DNA of 64,000 bases from Stratiolaelaps scimitus (Eukaryota; Arthropoda; Arachnida; Mesostigmata; Laelapidae): contig JABWDB010000018.1 in the NCBI GenBank assembly GCA_019614645.1, positions 620,001-684,000 on the forward strand, in the 5' to 3' direction. A program made the translations under genes and the position numbers. The notes beneath the pieces are model-generated. The model made no database searches. It worked only from the letters and a program-made list of their open reading frames with translations, and had not been told where the DNA came from. This document shows positions 1 through 13,350 of this stretch, piece by piece (positions within the stretch are counted from its first letter, which is position 1; each line of letters starts with the position of its first letter).

Positions 1-3000
1 CACAGCATTTTGTAAATATAGTGTCGCTTGGTTATAAAGAATATCGTGGACAATGTGTTTGACAATTATACGTCTATTCCGCCTTTAATACATATTCTCC
101 TCCACTCTGTACTAGACATCATTCCTGTCAAGAATAACGCCGAATCTATCTGAGGCATCTTTGAACATGTTATTACTATCGAAGTACAAGCATTACATGA
201 TGATCTCTACTGCCGATTGGCAAAATTAACGACAAAGAAGCATTTTGATGTAGAAATATATCGAACCAAAGGATCATCATGCGTAAGCTATAATAATATG
301 TCAAGCACGTGGCATTCAGTGCTAATTTGTTGGCCTTTAGCGAACTGCATGATTATTATTCCCCCATATGAATGCTCCAAATTCTGGACGACCTCGTTGT
401 TACACTGACCTTGCAGGCAAGAAATTGGCGCCAGTCGCTTTGTAACTTGTGAAAATTTCATTGGCGCTTCCTCTCGTATCGCTACGGCGAACCTTCTCAC
501 TGCACGGTCATTCACGCCAGCGTCATTTTCAGCAGTGGCCTTCAACAAACGGCGAACGGCGAGAAATTCGACATTTTTAACATGTCTAAAAGCTAGCAGC
601 TGGCGGCCTTCCCCACGAAGATCGGACACATCTATTCATGATCTCCGACAGACGGCGAAAGCAGCATCGGACAACGTCGGACTGCTGAGAAGAAGCGATG
701 ATTCCGATTCAGCCGAGAGGAGTGCAAGATTTGGCCGAGTAATGCGGTAATGGTCGAATGGTTGCCGTGGACAACACACAACAGATTCAATTTTCTCCGG
801 GATCCGTCTCACTGCGTTGCCGGGCCACCCATAGATGGGCATAGAGACGAACACTATGCGAGTCAGCACAGAAACCTAGCAAATAGATGACATTCCACAA
901 AACGGCGCTTCCTGAGGTCGGAAGGTGACCGGTTGTTGTCCAAGATGACACCTCGAGGACGATTTTGATGCGGTTCTCAAGAAGTCCGCGAAAGAGGTCA
1001 CACCCACCATCATCTATTACATTAAGCAATGTAATGGCGTGTAGGAAAGGATGTCTCGTTTTTTTTTTTTAGGCTAACTGAGCCGGGCAAGCCGCTGAAT
1101 GGAACTGCTCATTACTTGGGATCCTGGACGGCGAGGGCGACAGTCCAGGAAGTCTGTCTGAATGAAGCATGTGTCGTATTTTTGTACTTGCATCAATTTT
1201 TTGTTATTATATTGTGTAGCCTTTTTACGTGGCTGACACTGTGACGCGAGGTGCATGAGATTGGCTCGTTACTATAGCCCCAGCTATTAATTTGATTAAT
1301 GTCAACTTTAACTCAAGCGAAAACACAGTATGTCCAATCACTCTCCAGCTAATACTTATTAAGAGTGGACGGTCATGTTGGTACGCTAACGTTAACAAGA
1401 AGAATGGCGTCTGATTGATACACTGCGGTACCTTGGAAACTGGTCGGAGGAAGCCTCAACGAATCGAACTGACGTGGCCAAGACGAACGTAAACAATAAA
1501 TAAATCCATCAAAATGTATAAAAAAACAAGGTCAAACACGTACAAAAAAAATATAAACTACATATGAATAAAAAAAATAATAACTCAAAAATTGTTTAGG
1601 CACGCTTCCGTCAGAAATCAGCAAAAACAAACTAAATTTTGCTAGTTTTGATCAGCGAATATCCATGCCCGTGCGACGTCACTTTGAAACGACGGTCTCT
1701 GAAAACCTACATCTTCCACGTGTAGCTCATAGCGTCACAACGAACTACTGCGAACGCTTCCAAACACTACCAGACGCATTAAACGATGATGCCAAAAATG
1801 AATTTGCCTTTTGCATGGTCAAGGCAAAGCTGCCTTTTCTCAATTCGAATATTCAAGCTACGAACGTCGGCGTCTGGTCACTAAAGGAAGAGAAAAGCAG
1901 GGCTCGAGAGTGATCTAGTGGTTTGCGCAAGTCTGCCGCTATCGGAAGTTATTTGGTTTCGTTCGTATGCCATAGTTAGGTGTACACTATATGTAAATTG
2001 TACTTGGCGTGATGCCAAATTGATCACTTCATTGGCACATGTATGTCGCTATATTTTAGGTGTCACTTGCTACGAGAGGAGAATCTAACGAAAAATCATG
2101 CGCCTCTTTGAAGGGACAGTCGTGTTGCTCCGATCACCCGAAGTTTGTGGGCGGATCAGCGAGCTGAGGGACCTCCGGAAGTCAGGCCACTATCGAAGGC
2201 AGCCAAAAAGCTTGACCTGCCTGCAGAGCAGATAGTAACCTAAATTTCTAATTGAAACGTGCCGATGCGGGATCACGCCTATCAACACGTCCCCTATTAC
2301 ACAATATGTTTTGTGCACAGTGACCTTTGCCTCATCCTATATCTTTTTCCGTTTCGGTGTGTGTACAGATATGTGGAGTGCTTCTGAAAACATTTCCAAT
2401 GACTACAAGAACCTGCAAAGTATATATGAAACGTTTATATCCCTGTCCGACGGCTCGCTATCGTCGGAAACTCGGTGGCAAAACTGTGCGCAGTATCGAC
2501 CATTCCACGGCCAACCATACAGCTGCTGCTTCGGAAGTTGGGATCTTACCTCACAGGGGCTTATCCGATCCGACTCACTCGATTCGCAAAAGGCAAGTCA
2601 GCGTAATAAGTGATAATAATGACAATCGGCACAAGACCGACTAACTCCTCCACCACCTCTGAAGACCCGCACTGGCGATACCTAGCTCGACGGCAGTTCT
2701 TCTCGACTCGACACAGCCGAAAGCTCTGTAAACGAATCGCGTTACGTTCCGGATAGTACAGTCGGAACTGGGCTGAGTAGACGGCTCCGGTCTCTGGTCT
2801 GTCATATGGGAAAGCCGTCGAGCGGTACGCGGCAGCAGAGGAAGAAGTTTTAATCCTTTGGTGGGCGCCAGCGGGATGTGTCGAAGGATGAGACGCGTCG
2901 GTTTCCACTTCGGCGAGAGACCTCTCCGAGGCCATCGGGTTGTAGAAAGAAGTGAAGGACTGGAGCTAAAATGGTGAGGTGAGTTGGCTCCGAGCTCCGA

Positions 3001-4983
3001 GCTAGCTATTGTGCTTTTTGGGCGTTCAGCCTTAAAAAGGTGGATGTTCTAGTATTTCGAACAACCTTTAGAATACGTCACGTGATACTCTGGGTATGAT
3101 AGATATTGGCTTGGAAACAAGTACATTCGGTTCCCTTCACCGCTTCGCTGCACTTCAAGTGCTTTTAACTGTCGGAAAGGACTAATCCATGATGGTAAAA
3201 ATAGCTTGCGTTTGTCAAGCTTATTGTTGCTTTGCGAAGGTCTTGGCTATAAGGGCTATCATAGCTTTTCGGGTTTCATAAGCCAAAGAGGGTCATGCAA
3301 TACGACTAATTTGCGTGGTCGTTCGTCTGTCTAGGTCCTACATGTTATTTACCCAGTATGGTGGACTTACGGATTGCATCCATCGTTTTATCGAAATGAA
3401 CCAACTCACAGTGCTGTACCTCTCCAGAATCTGCCAACCGTAAACACCACCTTCCAGCCATAGATGTGGTGGGTTGTCCGGAACATTCACCATTTCTAGC
3501 ACTGACGATTACACGCTAAAGATTCATTTGTTATGACTGATTGCGATCCTGCGTAGAAATGAACTATTTTCCTGTCGAGTAAGTAATAACATGTGCATGG
3601 TCACGTGATTGCCAATCGCAGTACCAATGAGTTCATGTGTAATCCACCTTTCTTCGTTCACGATTTTCCCTAATGCAACATGCGATTCGTTGCCATACGG
3701 CTCTTGTGGCCGATCGGAGCGTTGTTTATATATTATAGTAGTTCAGGCTAAATAGTGAAGCTGCTTTAAAGTGCTCAAATCTGTTTCGGCATAGTTCGTC
3801 ACATACTGTGCATGCACCTTTAATCCCATCCGCAATCCCTTCGGTCTGAGCTGCACGATTCTCAGCGCGCAAGCGCTGTGGCAGCCAGTCTGGCAGAAAA
3901 TGCATTTATTCGGTAGTCCCCTGTTTTTTGTTGAGGAAATTTTCTTCAAACGGACACCACCAGGGACACTCTAAAGAGAAACCGGAGAGGGGAGTGGCAA
4001 CAACAAATAAATGTTCAGGGTACCTCGAAATGAACAAATTCGTAATAAGAAGAAAAAATATCGAATAATATGATCACAAATGGATACAGGTAAGCAGTTC
4101 CTTTGGCTAATTTCACTCGCACCCCTGATATGGATATTAATTTTTGTACTTTGTTTCGTTTCTCTGTTCGGTGGCCAATCTCATAGAGAGCATATACCTT
4201 TATCCTCTTTCTAGTTGTCAGGTCTCTTACTAGGTGCAGTAACCCGTACGTAAACAAATGGCGACCTTGAGTCTCGTTTATAAACCCTTCTAAAGTCGAG
4301 CCATTCATACTATACCATTTACCCCGACATGTTAGCTAGCATTACCGCTTTAGCGCCATATGCACAGCAGCTAGACCATCACGATGTTTACGAATCCAGT
4401 AACGATGTCACATGCCGTATATATATTATATGGATATATATGTGTATATTATATATGTATATTTTCGATAGATAAGCATGTACGTGTCAACTGTCATAAG
4501 TGAACGTAAATGGTAGTTCGCGACTGTGTCCCGTCAGAAATAGCGTTAACGAAACTCACCCGTTAGCCGACGATTGCGTTCGCTGAGGCTAAATATTTAA
4601 TTGCGGCAACCATGTCGAGCAACAACCGGCCAAGGCAAAAACAAACACTAGTCGACAGTAACTTCAAGCTCAATACCCCTTTGAGGGGATTTATCGAAAT
4701 CTCATCGAAAGGGTTCACTAACTCGCCTATCGGGGCTTGCCTTTTCCTCGGCTTGCTCTCGACTCAAGTCGGGTCCTCGTATCCCCCTTTATATTTGCAT
4801 AATTAGGTTATAATAAAGTGGCGCTCGCTCCGTGGCGTATATTGTTCGTGCAGCGTTTGAATATGCCCCACCCCGACTTTCTCCCACGGCCCGTCGTTGT
4901 ATGAGCGCACCCGGATGAGTTAGACAGCGGGATATTTCGGTCACGCTAGCCCCATCCCCATGTGGCGCTCAGGACCCCCCTGA
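1..4983. other. Non-coding stretch, no gene seen
   Basis: Only short ORFs of up to about 125 codons occur here, on both strands and overlapping. None has a recognisable motif or convincing splice-site flanks. Local structure is limited to a T-run near 1059-1070 and a TA-rich patch around 4417-4465. I see no repeat shared with the rest of the window. Confidence 0.6.
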
Positions 4984-5009
4984 TTACGCCGTTCCCGAAT
5001 CAGGCCCCG

Positions 5010-5105
5010 TGGACACGCTACGCATGAGGGGGACAGGACCTTTGTCTGTCCTTTGTCGCGCAGACGCTTCTGTGGACCGGATTGCTTCATTGCATCCGCG
5101 GGGAT
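5010..5105. repeat. Diverged repeat, copy 1 (partner at 13.26 kb)
   Basis: Blocks such as ACAGGACCTTT, TTTGTCGCGCAG and GACCGGATTGCTTC reappear in the same order at 13262-13350, at roughly two-thirds identity by eye. Read on the minus strand, both copies encode a similar short peptide, RTDKGPVPL here and RTKGPVPL there. This suggests a decayed coding repeat, perhaps from a retroelement, but I do not recognise the family. The edges are approximate. Confidence 0.35.
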
Positions 5106-5299
5106 CAACGGCACTCCGCCGGTGGCGGCGTGCCCCGGAACGCTTTGCTCGGCAAATGCTGCATATTAATCGGAGTATTATTTGGCGCTGCTTTGCCAAT
5201 GTTCCCATATTGCCGCTTGCGTGTAGTTTTCGTATGTCCCATCATGTCGTCTCAACATCAGTCGTTGCTGATGAGTTTTCAGCTATCGGCTGAATGACA

Positions 5300-6159
5300 T
5301 TGTGAGAGAAATTGATTTCGTTGTCCCGTACAGCGAAAGCTCTCGGCAGATTCAGCACAGTCAAGCTGCTTCTGTCTAGTTGGGCAAGTTGGTCACAGAT
5401 CGTGCAATAGTAAACAAGCTTGTTCAAACGCTCGACAGCGTTTGTTTGACACTAAACAACATTTAAGGATACGTCACGAAATGGCCAACACTATGATTTG
5501 CTAACATTGTATTTTATGATTAGCAGCGCTGTAGTAGAAGAGAGTAACGATTTTCATTAGCTACTTGGTGCAGAATTAGCAAAGAAAAAATCGCTAACGC
5601 TAGATCGTCTTAGTCTGTGAACTGCAAACAGCAGAAATATAGGGTACTAAAGGCCGGTAACTTTTGCTGCAAAACCCGCGGCGCCGAACGAGCCGAGAGT
5701 TTCATGCACAATCGCCACACAACCTCTATGGGTCGTAACGCTTCGAAGCAGCCCGGAGTAGTATTCCTGTCTAACGAGCCACTGAAATCAGCGTGTCTGT
5801 CTCGCAACCTCTCGTAATTCATCCGCTTGCAATCAGGCCTCTTTTGAGGCGTCACCCTTATTGACCCCGTCATCCCGTGCCATCTTTTTCCTGTCCAAAC
5901 CTATGTTCGGGCCGTTCATTTTATCTGCATCAATGGCACGGCTAAATATTGTGTGGAAGAAGCCGTCCATGTGCAGCGGAACATTAACGGACGAGTCGTC
6001 CAACATAAGGACATCAAAATAGAACTCGTAGTCAGCCTCAAGAGGTTGACGCAGACGACTACTAAAGAGCAGAAGGAGGGCAATCTTGCATCATGTTTAT
6101 AGAAATTTGTATATATGGTAATGAATGTAAATCGAAAGGTTATAGTGGTATATTACCGG
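5300..6159. other. Non-coding stretch
   Basis: No supported gene. Short opposing ORFs at 5610-5873 overlap each other and show no motif. Confidence 0.55.
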
Positions 6160-6273
6160 AACAGCTGCTTATTGACTGAACACTATTGCAGTTTCATAAT
6201 GCCTAAGTTCTCTATATGTTAGCAGGTCGCGACACTCGAACCTGTGGCCTCCGGCTTTTTTACAGACAGAGAT
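6160..6273 (-). mobile_element. tRNA-like SINE, copy 1
   Basis: Read on the minus strand, this runs GAGGCCACAGGTTCGAGTG (a tRNA T-arm or Pol III box B look-alike), then a body ACATATAGAGAACTTAGGCA and ATTATGAAACTGCA. The same order of blocks occurs at 50360-50490 (GAGGCCGCAGATTCGAATC, ACATATAAGAGAACTTGAGC, ATTGTATGCAG). Related copies lie at 25305-25415 and 33585-33690. A tRNA-like head followed by a shared non-tRNA body is the hallmark of a SINE. The 5' limit is uncertain; just beyond it lies a (TA)n tract. Confidence 0.6.
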
Positions 6274-6288
6274 TTATACGTGAGCACG

Positions 6289-6314
6289 ATATATATATAT
6301 ATATATATATATAT
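6289..6314. repeat. (AT)n microsatellite
   Basis: Thirteen perfect AT units, next to the head end of SINE copy 1. Confidence 0.95.
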
Positions 6315-7269
6315 GGTCATGGAAAGCTGGTGCGTGTAAATTCTTCACCACCCAGTATGCTCGCTGAGTCATTCACACAGTACGGCTTATTGCGTCACTG
6401 CTGCGTATACTCTCTATTTCCTGAGAGTGCTGCATCGACAGTAGAGCACCAGTTCGGAGGCCGGTAGTGGTAGGTCTTTCATCAAAAGTTAGTCGGATCA
6501 GGTTCGGCTTAGCAAGTTATCGACGACTTGAGCACAGTTGATTAACCAAAAGCTGCCGGTGCGACCGGGCAGCACAAGCATCAGTATTAGGCCCTGCTCT
6601 GCCGGAACTATTGCGGGAGATGCAGAGGTAAGTTGCAGGATATCTTATCCGGGGACAACAACAACTGGAACATCCCGGGATATCAGGTCTGCTAAAGTAT
6701 GCTACCAAGCGGTGTCTCGATCGCGTCATCATTGCAGATAAATCACCATACGTTACGACTAGTTGCTAGTTAGAGATAATTGTGTATGCCTATGATAGCT
6801 CTAACGGCAGACAAATCGTGCGCAAAAGCCGCTCTCCGTGTCTTCCATGCACGGTGCGATTTCATCTTTTAATCGATTCTAGATGAGGGAATGTATCTTG
6901 CTTGGGGAATTTTTCATTGCATGTTGGCTGTAGCTTGATCGACATATATACGATGTCTCTTTGATACATTTGTAGGCTCGTTTGAATTAAAGTACCATGC
7001 AAAAAATGATTGTTCATGATGTTCGCTGTAATGGAAATTCTCGTGTTTGTTTTTTTTTTGTTTTTGCCGATCGGCGGCTTCTGCTCGCGTTTGTACCGCA
7101 ATATTCCCTATGGTTGTTCTCGAGTTTCATGTATATTATGTTTTTGTACGCGAAGTCAGTCAAATACACTCATTTGTGTCCAAAAACTGGAGGTTCTCGT
7201 GAAATCGGATCCAAGCCCGCGTCTTGCCTCTCGCCTTATGTAAGCTTGGACCCGGCTGCGTATTTTACA
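6315..7269. other. Non-coding stretch before the LINE
   Basis: No supported gene. The last 100 bases may still belong to the LINE, whose 5' break cannot be placed exactly without a consensus. Confidence 0.5.
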
Positions 7270-9006
7270 AGAGTCAGCGCTAAATTTCAGAAACAGCAAA
7301 GAATTCTTCAGATATGCGAACAAACGGATAAAAGGTGTAGATGGGGTTGGTGCCATACAAATTAATGGTGTCCTGGAGTCAGACGATTTGGTTAAAGCAG
7401 AAGCTTTTAAGTCCTTTTTCGGGTCAGTGTTCGTGTCCCAAAGTACAGCTGCAAACCACACGGCTACGGTAAACGTGAGAGCACACTGTCCAAGACTGGA
7501 TATTACGGATCATCTTATCCTACGAAGGATCCAGGAGTTACCGTTAAAATGCAGTCAAACCCCTGATGGCTTGCCGCCGATCCTATACAAGAAATTGGGT
7601 CTGGCTATTGTTGAACAGTTAAAATTGATCTTCTGCCGCTTCTATTAATATGAGGACGGAACAGTCCCTTACTGCTTTAAGCTCTCAATTGTTACGCCTG
7701 TCCATAAAGCGAAAGACAAGAGTTATGTAGGTAACTATAGACCTGTAGCCCAGGGGTCCATAGCGTGCCTCATTTTTGAGAAGATACTCGCAGATCACAT
7801 TTACTCATTCCTCTCCATAAATGACCTCCTTAACAGCGAACAACATGGTTTTACCAAAGGAAAGTCGATCAAAACCCAGCTGATTGAAATGGTCCATGAC
7901 TTGGCCCTATTTCAGAACGAGAGAGTCGACTACGATTGCATTTACTTTTATTTTTCCAAAGCATTCGACCGCGTCAATCATAGCCTTTTAATCTCCAAAC
8001 TTTTATCTCTCAAAGAAGATCCGCATAGTGTTGAGCGGATCCGAAGTTATCTAACGTATAGAAAGTTCTGCGTAAAAATAAACAATACGCTTGGCACGTG
8101 TGATCGGTGCCCATCTGGAGTACCTCAGGGTTCGTGCGTGGGCCCACTTTTGTTCTGTATCTTTGTGTTAGATCTTAAAAATAGTTTTCCAAGCGGTGTA
8201 AAACACAAGTTCTATGCTGATGATTTGAAATTGTATGCACCAGTGCGGTGTGCTGATGACAGGCTCCTCCTTCAATCAGCCATTACCACTGTTGAACAGT
8301 GGTGTTGTAAGAACTACATGTTGATCTCCATTCCGAAATGTGCAGTTCTGTACACCTCTACTTGCAAAAATGAATACACAATCAATGGTGATGTTATCAA
8401 ATGTGAAAGCTCCATGCGGGATATGGGTGTCATAGTGACTTCCTCCCTAGTTTTTGATCTGCATGTGACAGATTTAGTTCGGTCTGCCTCATTAATATGT
8501 AACACCATTTTTAGATGCTTTATTATCGAAAATGTCGATTTCTATCTTGCGCTCTATAAGAGCCTTGTCATGGAGGCCCTATCTCAAAAAACATATCCTA
8601 GCGCTTGAGAGGGAGCAATCGGGGTCCATCCGAAGAGTTAGTCTGCGTTGTGATGTTCCGAAGGAAGTAGTGAAGCTTCCCTCCCCAATGACCATATTAG
8701 ATACTGCGGACCTGCGCTTGTTTCAGCGACTAAGACCAAATAGTTCTGTCAAACATTTCATCGAATTTCGTCCAAACCCTCTGCGCAGTGGACGTACAGT
8801 GCGCACTGCGCCAGTAGCATGCACCGAAAAGCTAAATAATTTGTTCTCCTGGAGAGTCGCACGTTTCAGACGAGACTCAGGAAGTAGACATTTGCCATTA
8901 CCACAATTGTAAAAATTCACTTCGCTTCTACCAATTCATGTACTTTCTTAATAATCTCTGTACCACCCCTTTTGGTTAATAAAGGTGTATTTGTATTGTA
9001 TTGTAT
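7270..9006 (+). mobile_element. 5'-truncated non-LTR retrotransposon (CR1/Jockey-type LINE)
   Basis: The element keeps a reverse transcriptase reading frame, a conserved C-terminal tail and a 3' UTR. The UTR ends in an AATAAAGG stretch and a short (TTGTA)n-like repeat near 8990-9006. No apurinic endonuclease or ORF1 lies upstream, so it is 5'-truncated, as is usual for LINEs. The same 3' end recurs at 26000-26047 (tail only) and, inverted, at 36193-36400 (about 200 bp), which confirms a dispersed family and fixes the 3' terminus. The CR1/Jockey assignment rests on the style of the reverse transcriptase motifs and the simple-repeat tail rather than a poly-A tail. The 5' limit is approximate. 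Confidence 0.85.
7271..8912 (+). pseudogene. LINE reverse transcriptase, dead copy
   Basis: One frame is open from about 7271 except for an in-frame TAA at 7646-7648, then continues to 8608. The remaining C-terminus (8576-8912, ending RHLPLPQL) lies in another frame, so there is a frameshift near 8575-8600. Visible motifs are KSFFGSVF upstream of the domain, NYRPVA, GFTKGKSIKTQLIE, SKAFDRVNHSLL (motif A), SGVPQGSCVGPLLF (motif B) and FYADDLKLY (motif C, catalytic YADD at 8213-8224). In motif A the residue that should be the metal-binding Asp is Tyr (TAT, 7949-7951). The stop, the frameshift and this substitution make the copy inactive. In life such an enzyme copies its own RNA into a nicked chromosomal target. 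Confidence 0.88.
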
Positions 9007-9452
9007 GCCTATCTGTTGGGTATCAAAGTGGCCGTGTCACTTGGACGAGATCTTTGGAACGTAAACAGACGCAGTAAATCAAACGACAAAATGATTCTGT
9101 CCTTTCTGGAAGCGAACAAAAAACCTTCTACCGAACGTCAATGTACACCATAGTCAGTCCGATCATGAGACAGGCACATAAAATATGCTGCTGCTGCTAC
9201 TCCGTGTGCTCGTAAGCGGCTATTCGCGCGGAGTGTCGCTGTCCCATTGTAACTACCGTCCGACGTTACCGTGCCCCCACACGCTCACTCAGCCACTCAG
9301 TCGACTGCTTGCGAACTGTCTAAACGACCAACAAAACTGCCTGGCCCCCACACTTTGTCGCTGGTTGTCTCTTTCATTCCATAAAGCAGTTTGTGTTTTT
9401 GCCTGATACGTGCGGTTGTGGCTCCGGCCTCGGCTATCCAAGCCTCTTCCTG

Positions 9453-9466
9453 CCCCCCCCCCCCCC
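9453..9466. repeat. Poly-C run
   Basis: Fourteen consecutive C residues within a GC-rich patch. Confidence 0.95.
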
Positions 9467-10131
9467 GGAGATAGTTGGCAAACTTTCCGGAGAGAGATAA
9501 GTCTCGGGGGTCTGTGGTGCAATGGCGTCAGTGAAGGGATGCTCGCTGGTTGGCTGGCTAGAGGCGGGAGGGATTGCGACAATCGCGATGCCGCTAGCCG
9601 GTGAGCATTGAGGCACCAGCGCCGATGCGGGGCGAATCGGGCTCCTAGCTCGGAGGGGTTTTTCGGGGGTGTGGACGTCGCATCACATACAAAGTAGAAG
9701 AAGCATTTGCTACGCCTTCCTGGGCATCCAGAGCAAACACACACGCACACACACACCGACATAGACAGACGGACACGTATCTATCTATCTATACGACAGT
9801 GGGCATGACCAGCAGCGCGATCCATGCGCCACAGCTGTGGCCTTACAACCCGCGCTGATCGGGTGCACCGTGGACAGGTTTTGCAGAGGTGCAAAGCGGA
9901 CAACCCCTCAGGAGTAGGGCCCTTTGGGCATCGATTTGCGAGCCAGTCACACATAGGCAGCCACAACGTACAGAGTGTCATGTGCATGTGTAAGGTAAGT
10001 GAGCAGTTTCCTTTCGCGGGTGGGAGGGGGGGGGTGTTAAGGCGACTACTACTCCTCGGTGCTGGTGGTGGTTACAGACGACATAAAAAGAAGTATTGGT
10101 CGTTCTGTCACAGATCGTTGTTCACACTCAG

Positions 10132-10152
10132 ATATATATATATATATATATA
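10132..10152. repeat. (AT)n microsatellite
   Basis: An uninterrupted alternating AT tract. Confidence 0.95.
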
Positions 10153-10445
10153 AGCACTTACAGAGGAGAGGGACCACGGAATGGTAACCACGCATGTATT
10201 ATGGGTTAGCCCAAAATAAACCAAGAGAGAGAGAGAGACAGAGAGAGAGCAGAGAAGACATAATAGATGAAGCAGGGCGGGGTGACTTTGTCTCTGGTTA
10301 CGATGCTACACAACATGGTACAGCAACAATGCCAGCTCCAACCAATAAGGATGCAGTAAAGGCAGCAGTTCGTCGATGGTGCATCGATCTGAACAAACGT
10401 AATCACATCGAGGCTAAGTGAAGTATTGTTTTAACCAAGGAGTAG

Positions 10446-10446
<1 letters not shown>

Positions 10447-10478
<32 letters not shown>
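10447..10478. repeat. (TG)n microsatellite
   Basis: Sixteen TG units, the longest TG tract in the window. Confidence 0.95.
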
Positions 10479-10481
<3 letters not shown>

Positions 10482-13261
10482 ACAGAATGCATAAATACGT
10501 GGTAAGTGGGCCATTTTTAGAGGTTATTACCTGCAAGTTTATCCAATTCTAGAACAAACAACACATCGGTGCCACATTTATACTCGCAGCCCTCACAGAA
10601 CTAGAGTTCTAGCCACTTGCGGTATTAGCTCCAAAACTGTGATAGCACCAGGTGTGTTTGGGAGAGGCCTGGCCGTACCACAGGTCACCATGTATTTGAC
10701 ATCGTTCCGATATCACCTTATGCTTGTTTATTGAAAATACTCCCTTCAGGGTGTGCGACACGGCAGACGCCACGCATGCGATACATGCCTCTCGGTGCAC
10801 AATCATCTCGCCGAGGCGACACTTATGGCCTGTACATCTTCTATTTAAATTAATCACACCTTGGTAATGTTATTTTTATCCCATTCTCTCCCACAAAGCT
10901 CTATACCACTATGTCATTACATTATGTCAGTAGATAATCGCATTAGCAAGTGATAGCACTTTGAAAACGGTTCGTTTGTATTGTAAACTATTATATTATA
11001 TTTGATATTTGGCGGAGATATTGCAAATGTCGGTGCCGTATTTATGCTTGATAAGATTGGCTAACTATACAGAGGGGCGGACTTGTCCAAAAGGTGAATT
11101 TCAGCACTTTGACAATTCGCCTTTTAAAAAAAACGCTGTTCGTCGAAACTATTGAGCATTTTGTAATCACCAAATACGACAATACAATCACTTGCGATTC
11201 AGTCATCCCAGATTTAGCTGTCTTTCAAAGGTATTTCTGAGTCGTTTGATTAGGCGGGTCCCATCCTAGTCGACCAGCTTTATAGCAGGCTTATTGTATT
11301 CATAACACTTATGTGTAGCATTTACAAAGTCGCCAGTTTGGTGATTGTTTGACACCGTCTCATATATAGGGAATGTACTTGAAATAAATCGCAAAATATC
11401 AGTCAAATACACCTCCAAAGGGCGCAGTGCTCTTTTCTGCACAAGACGGACCCCTTTTCAATGCAAATATGCAATGGTGTGGATCGCACCCGCGTACCTA
11501 CGTGTCTCCTTCGATTGCAGGGTGCACACGAATGCACCACCAGGCCACCGACGTCTATGATATAGCTGGCTATAGCATTTTGCACGGCCAGAGCGGCATT
11601 GCTATATGCAAATAAATTGATCAACGGTGACGACGAGTGCATCTCGAATGCCCTTACAACTTACTTTGTTTGACCGGGTTGTCTACCTACAACAAAGCTA
11701 TACTTTTCCTGTTAAACGCGCATGTGTGTTTCTTCTGTTAAGGCAAAATTGTTACCGGCTGATCTCATCCTTTTGAAGCGTACCGTACATAAAACTGATG
11801 CTGTGTAATTAATAAAGAACATTTTGCAATTTTCGGTCGGACAGCGAGAAACACGCTGCACTAAAATGCCCGCCGTTGTCCTCATATTTGTTAGAGCACC
11901 AGCTCTTGACGCGACGCTGGAATGCTGTCAATACCCCCGCACAACCGTTTATGACAGGTTGACAGCCGTTTTCGCGAGACAGACAGTGGCGTTTCGCCAA
12001 TAGGAGTTAATGCCAAGATTCCTCTACCCGTTCGGTTTCATGACGACGTCCAGTAATAACTCGCGGACATATACACCGACTATAAACAGACCGTCAACTC
12101 GGACAGCTAGCAATACCACAACTGCCGCTCTATAGGAGGAACTCGGAAAATGTACCTCGATTGCCTAAGTCATCCTATGAAGAATGTTCTAGCTGGGGCT
12201 CTCTCCCCCTCTGGAACTGTCGACAATGGTCAACAATACCGCTTTCCCCTGTGGGACACCGCATGGATCGGTATACGCGATCGTTTGACAGCAATCCACC
12301 TAAATCGTCCATGTTAAACAATCACCGTATTTATAGACTCGCGTTTGGTTCATTTGTGCTTTACGCTCGAAGACTGGTGCACCTGTGTCGCAAATATGTC
12401 TACCTCTTGATCTCTAGTTGCACATCGCGTTCATCGTCGTGACAAAATTGCGTGGGATTTTAGGTTCCCGATATCCCGATAGGAGCCGATGTTACACGTC
12501 TACCTGAGAGCGATAACAACGGCAGTATGGATAGCCCAGAACACGTAATAGAAGCTTATGAGCACGAATAGAGTCCTTAGGTATATCTCGCGCTCTACAT
12601 GCGCCGATTTCTGATGATACTTGTGGGAGTGACTGGTCATTTTTGTTGCTATGGACATTAAAATAGCCGCAAAGGATTGGCATCTGAGCGAGGATTTAAT
12701 ATCACCGGCATAGCACTAGCGAACAAAACCAAAACATCGGTCATAGTTATATATGTATAATTATTGCAAGCTGCTAGTATATTTGATTTCCGCCCTTGAT
12801 GAAAGCTTACTACTTAGAAATTTTTCTGCAAGCTGCAGCCGTCGTTCGAAGCGGAACTTAGTCAACGACATTGTCAACTACCAAACGCCTCTCGTGTAGA
12901 TTGAGATTTTACAGGCAACTATTATAGCTACTGTCTCATGAGGGATAGATTGCTCCACAGTTCAACTCGATTCCACTGAACGGCCTGGTTAGGGGGGTGT
13001 GGTCGGCCCGAGTCACCCTATTTCGGACCGCATGCTGCTACTTCTAGACGGCGCTTGGCGTCGAGGCAGACCCAGGCCTTGACAAAGTAATAGCATAAGG
13101 TCGCCCAACATCTGCTCAGGGCTACTGTAAATAAGAAACAAGGCTGGCCTCCTTTACCGGGCTAACCCAGTGGTGGCACGCAGCCGACTGGCTCTCCAGT
13201 CATTCATTTTACTTATTTATGTTAAAGAAGAGACGGAGCAATAGGAGAGGAGTCCTGTTTT

Positions 13262-13350
13262 GTCGTGAGTAGCGGAACAGGGCCTTTAGTTCTGTTTTGT
13301 GTTGCAGTAGCCATCTGCACAGACGAACCGGTTAGCTTCGCTTCAAGTAG
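13262..13350. repeat. Diverged repeat, copy 2 (partner at 5.01 kb)
   Basis: Shares the ordered blocks ACAGGGCCTTT, TTTTGTGTTGCAG and GAACCGGTTAGCTTC with 5010-5105. On the minus strand it lies inside a short ORF (13222-13470) that ends soon after RTKGPVPLL, matching the peptide read from copy 1. Family unknown. Confidence 0.35.

Larger units (their letters stand above)
9007..13261. other. Non-coding stretch rich in simple repeats
   Basis: No supported gene. It contains a 14-base C-run at 9453-9466, a CA tract near 9738-9756, (TA)n at 10132-10152, a GA-rich tract at 10224-10260 and (TG)n at 10447-10478. The ORF on the minus strand at 9289-9762 is low-complexity read-through of these tracts. 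Confidence 0.6.

Noticed and set aside
9289..9762. 157-codon minus-strand ORF
   Set aside because: It begins in a CA repeat (VCVCVCV) and crosses a poly-C run. No domain, and opposite-strand ORFs are equally open.
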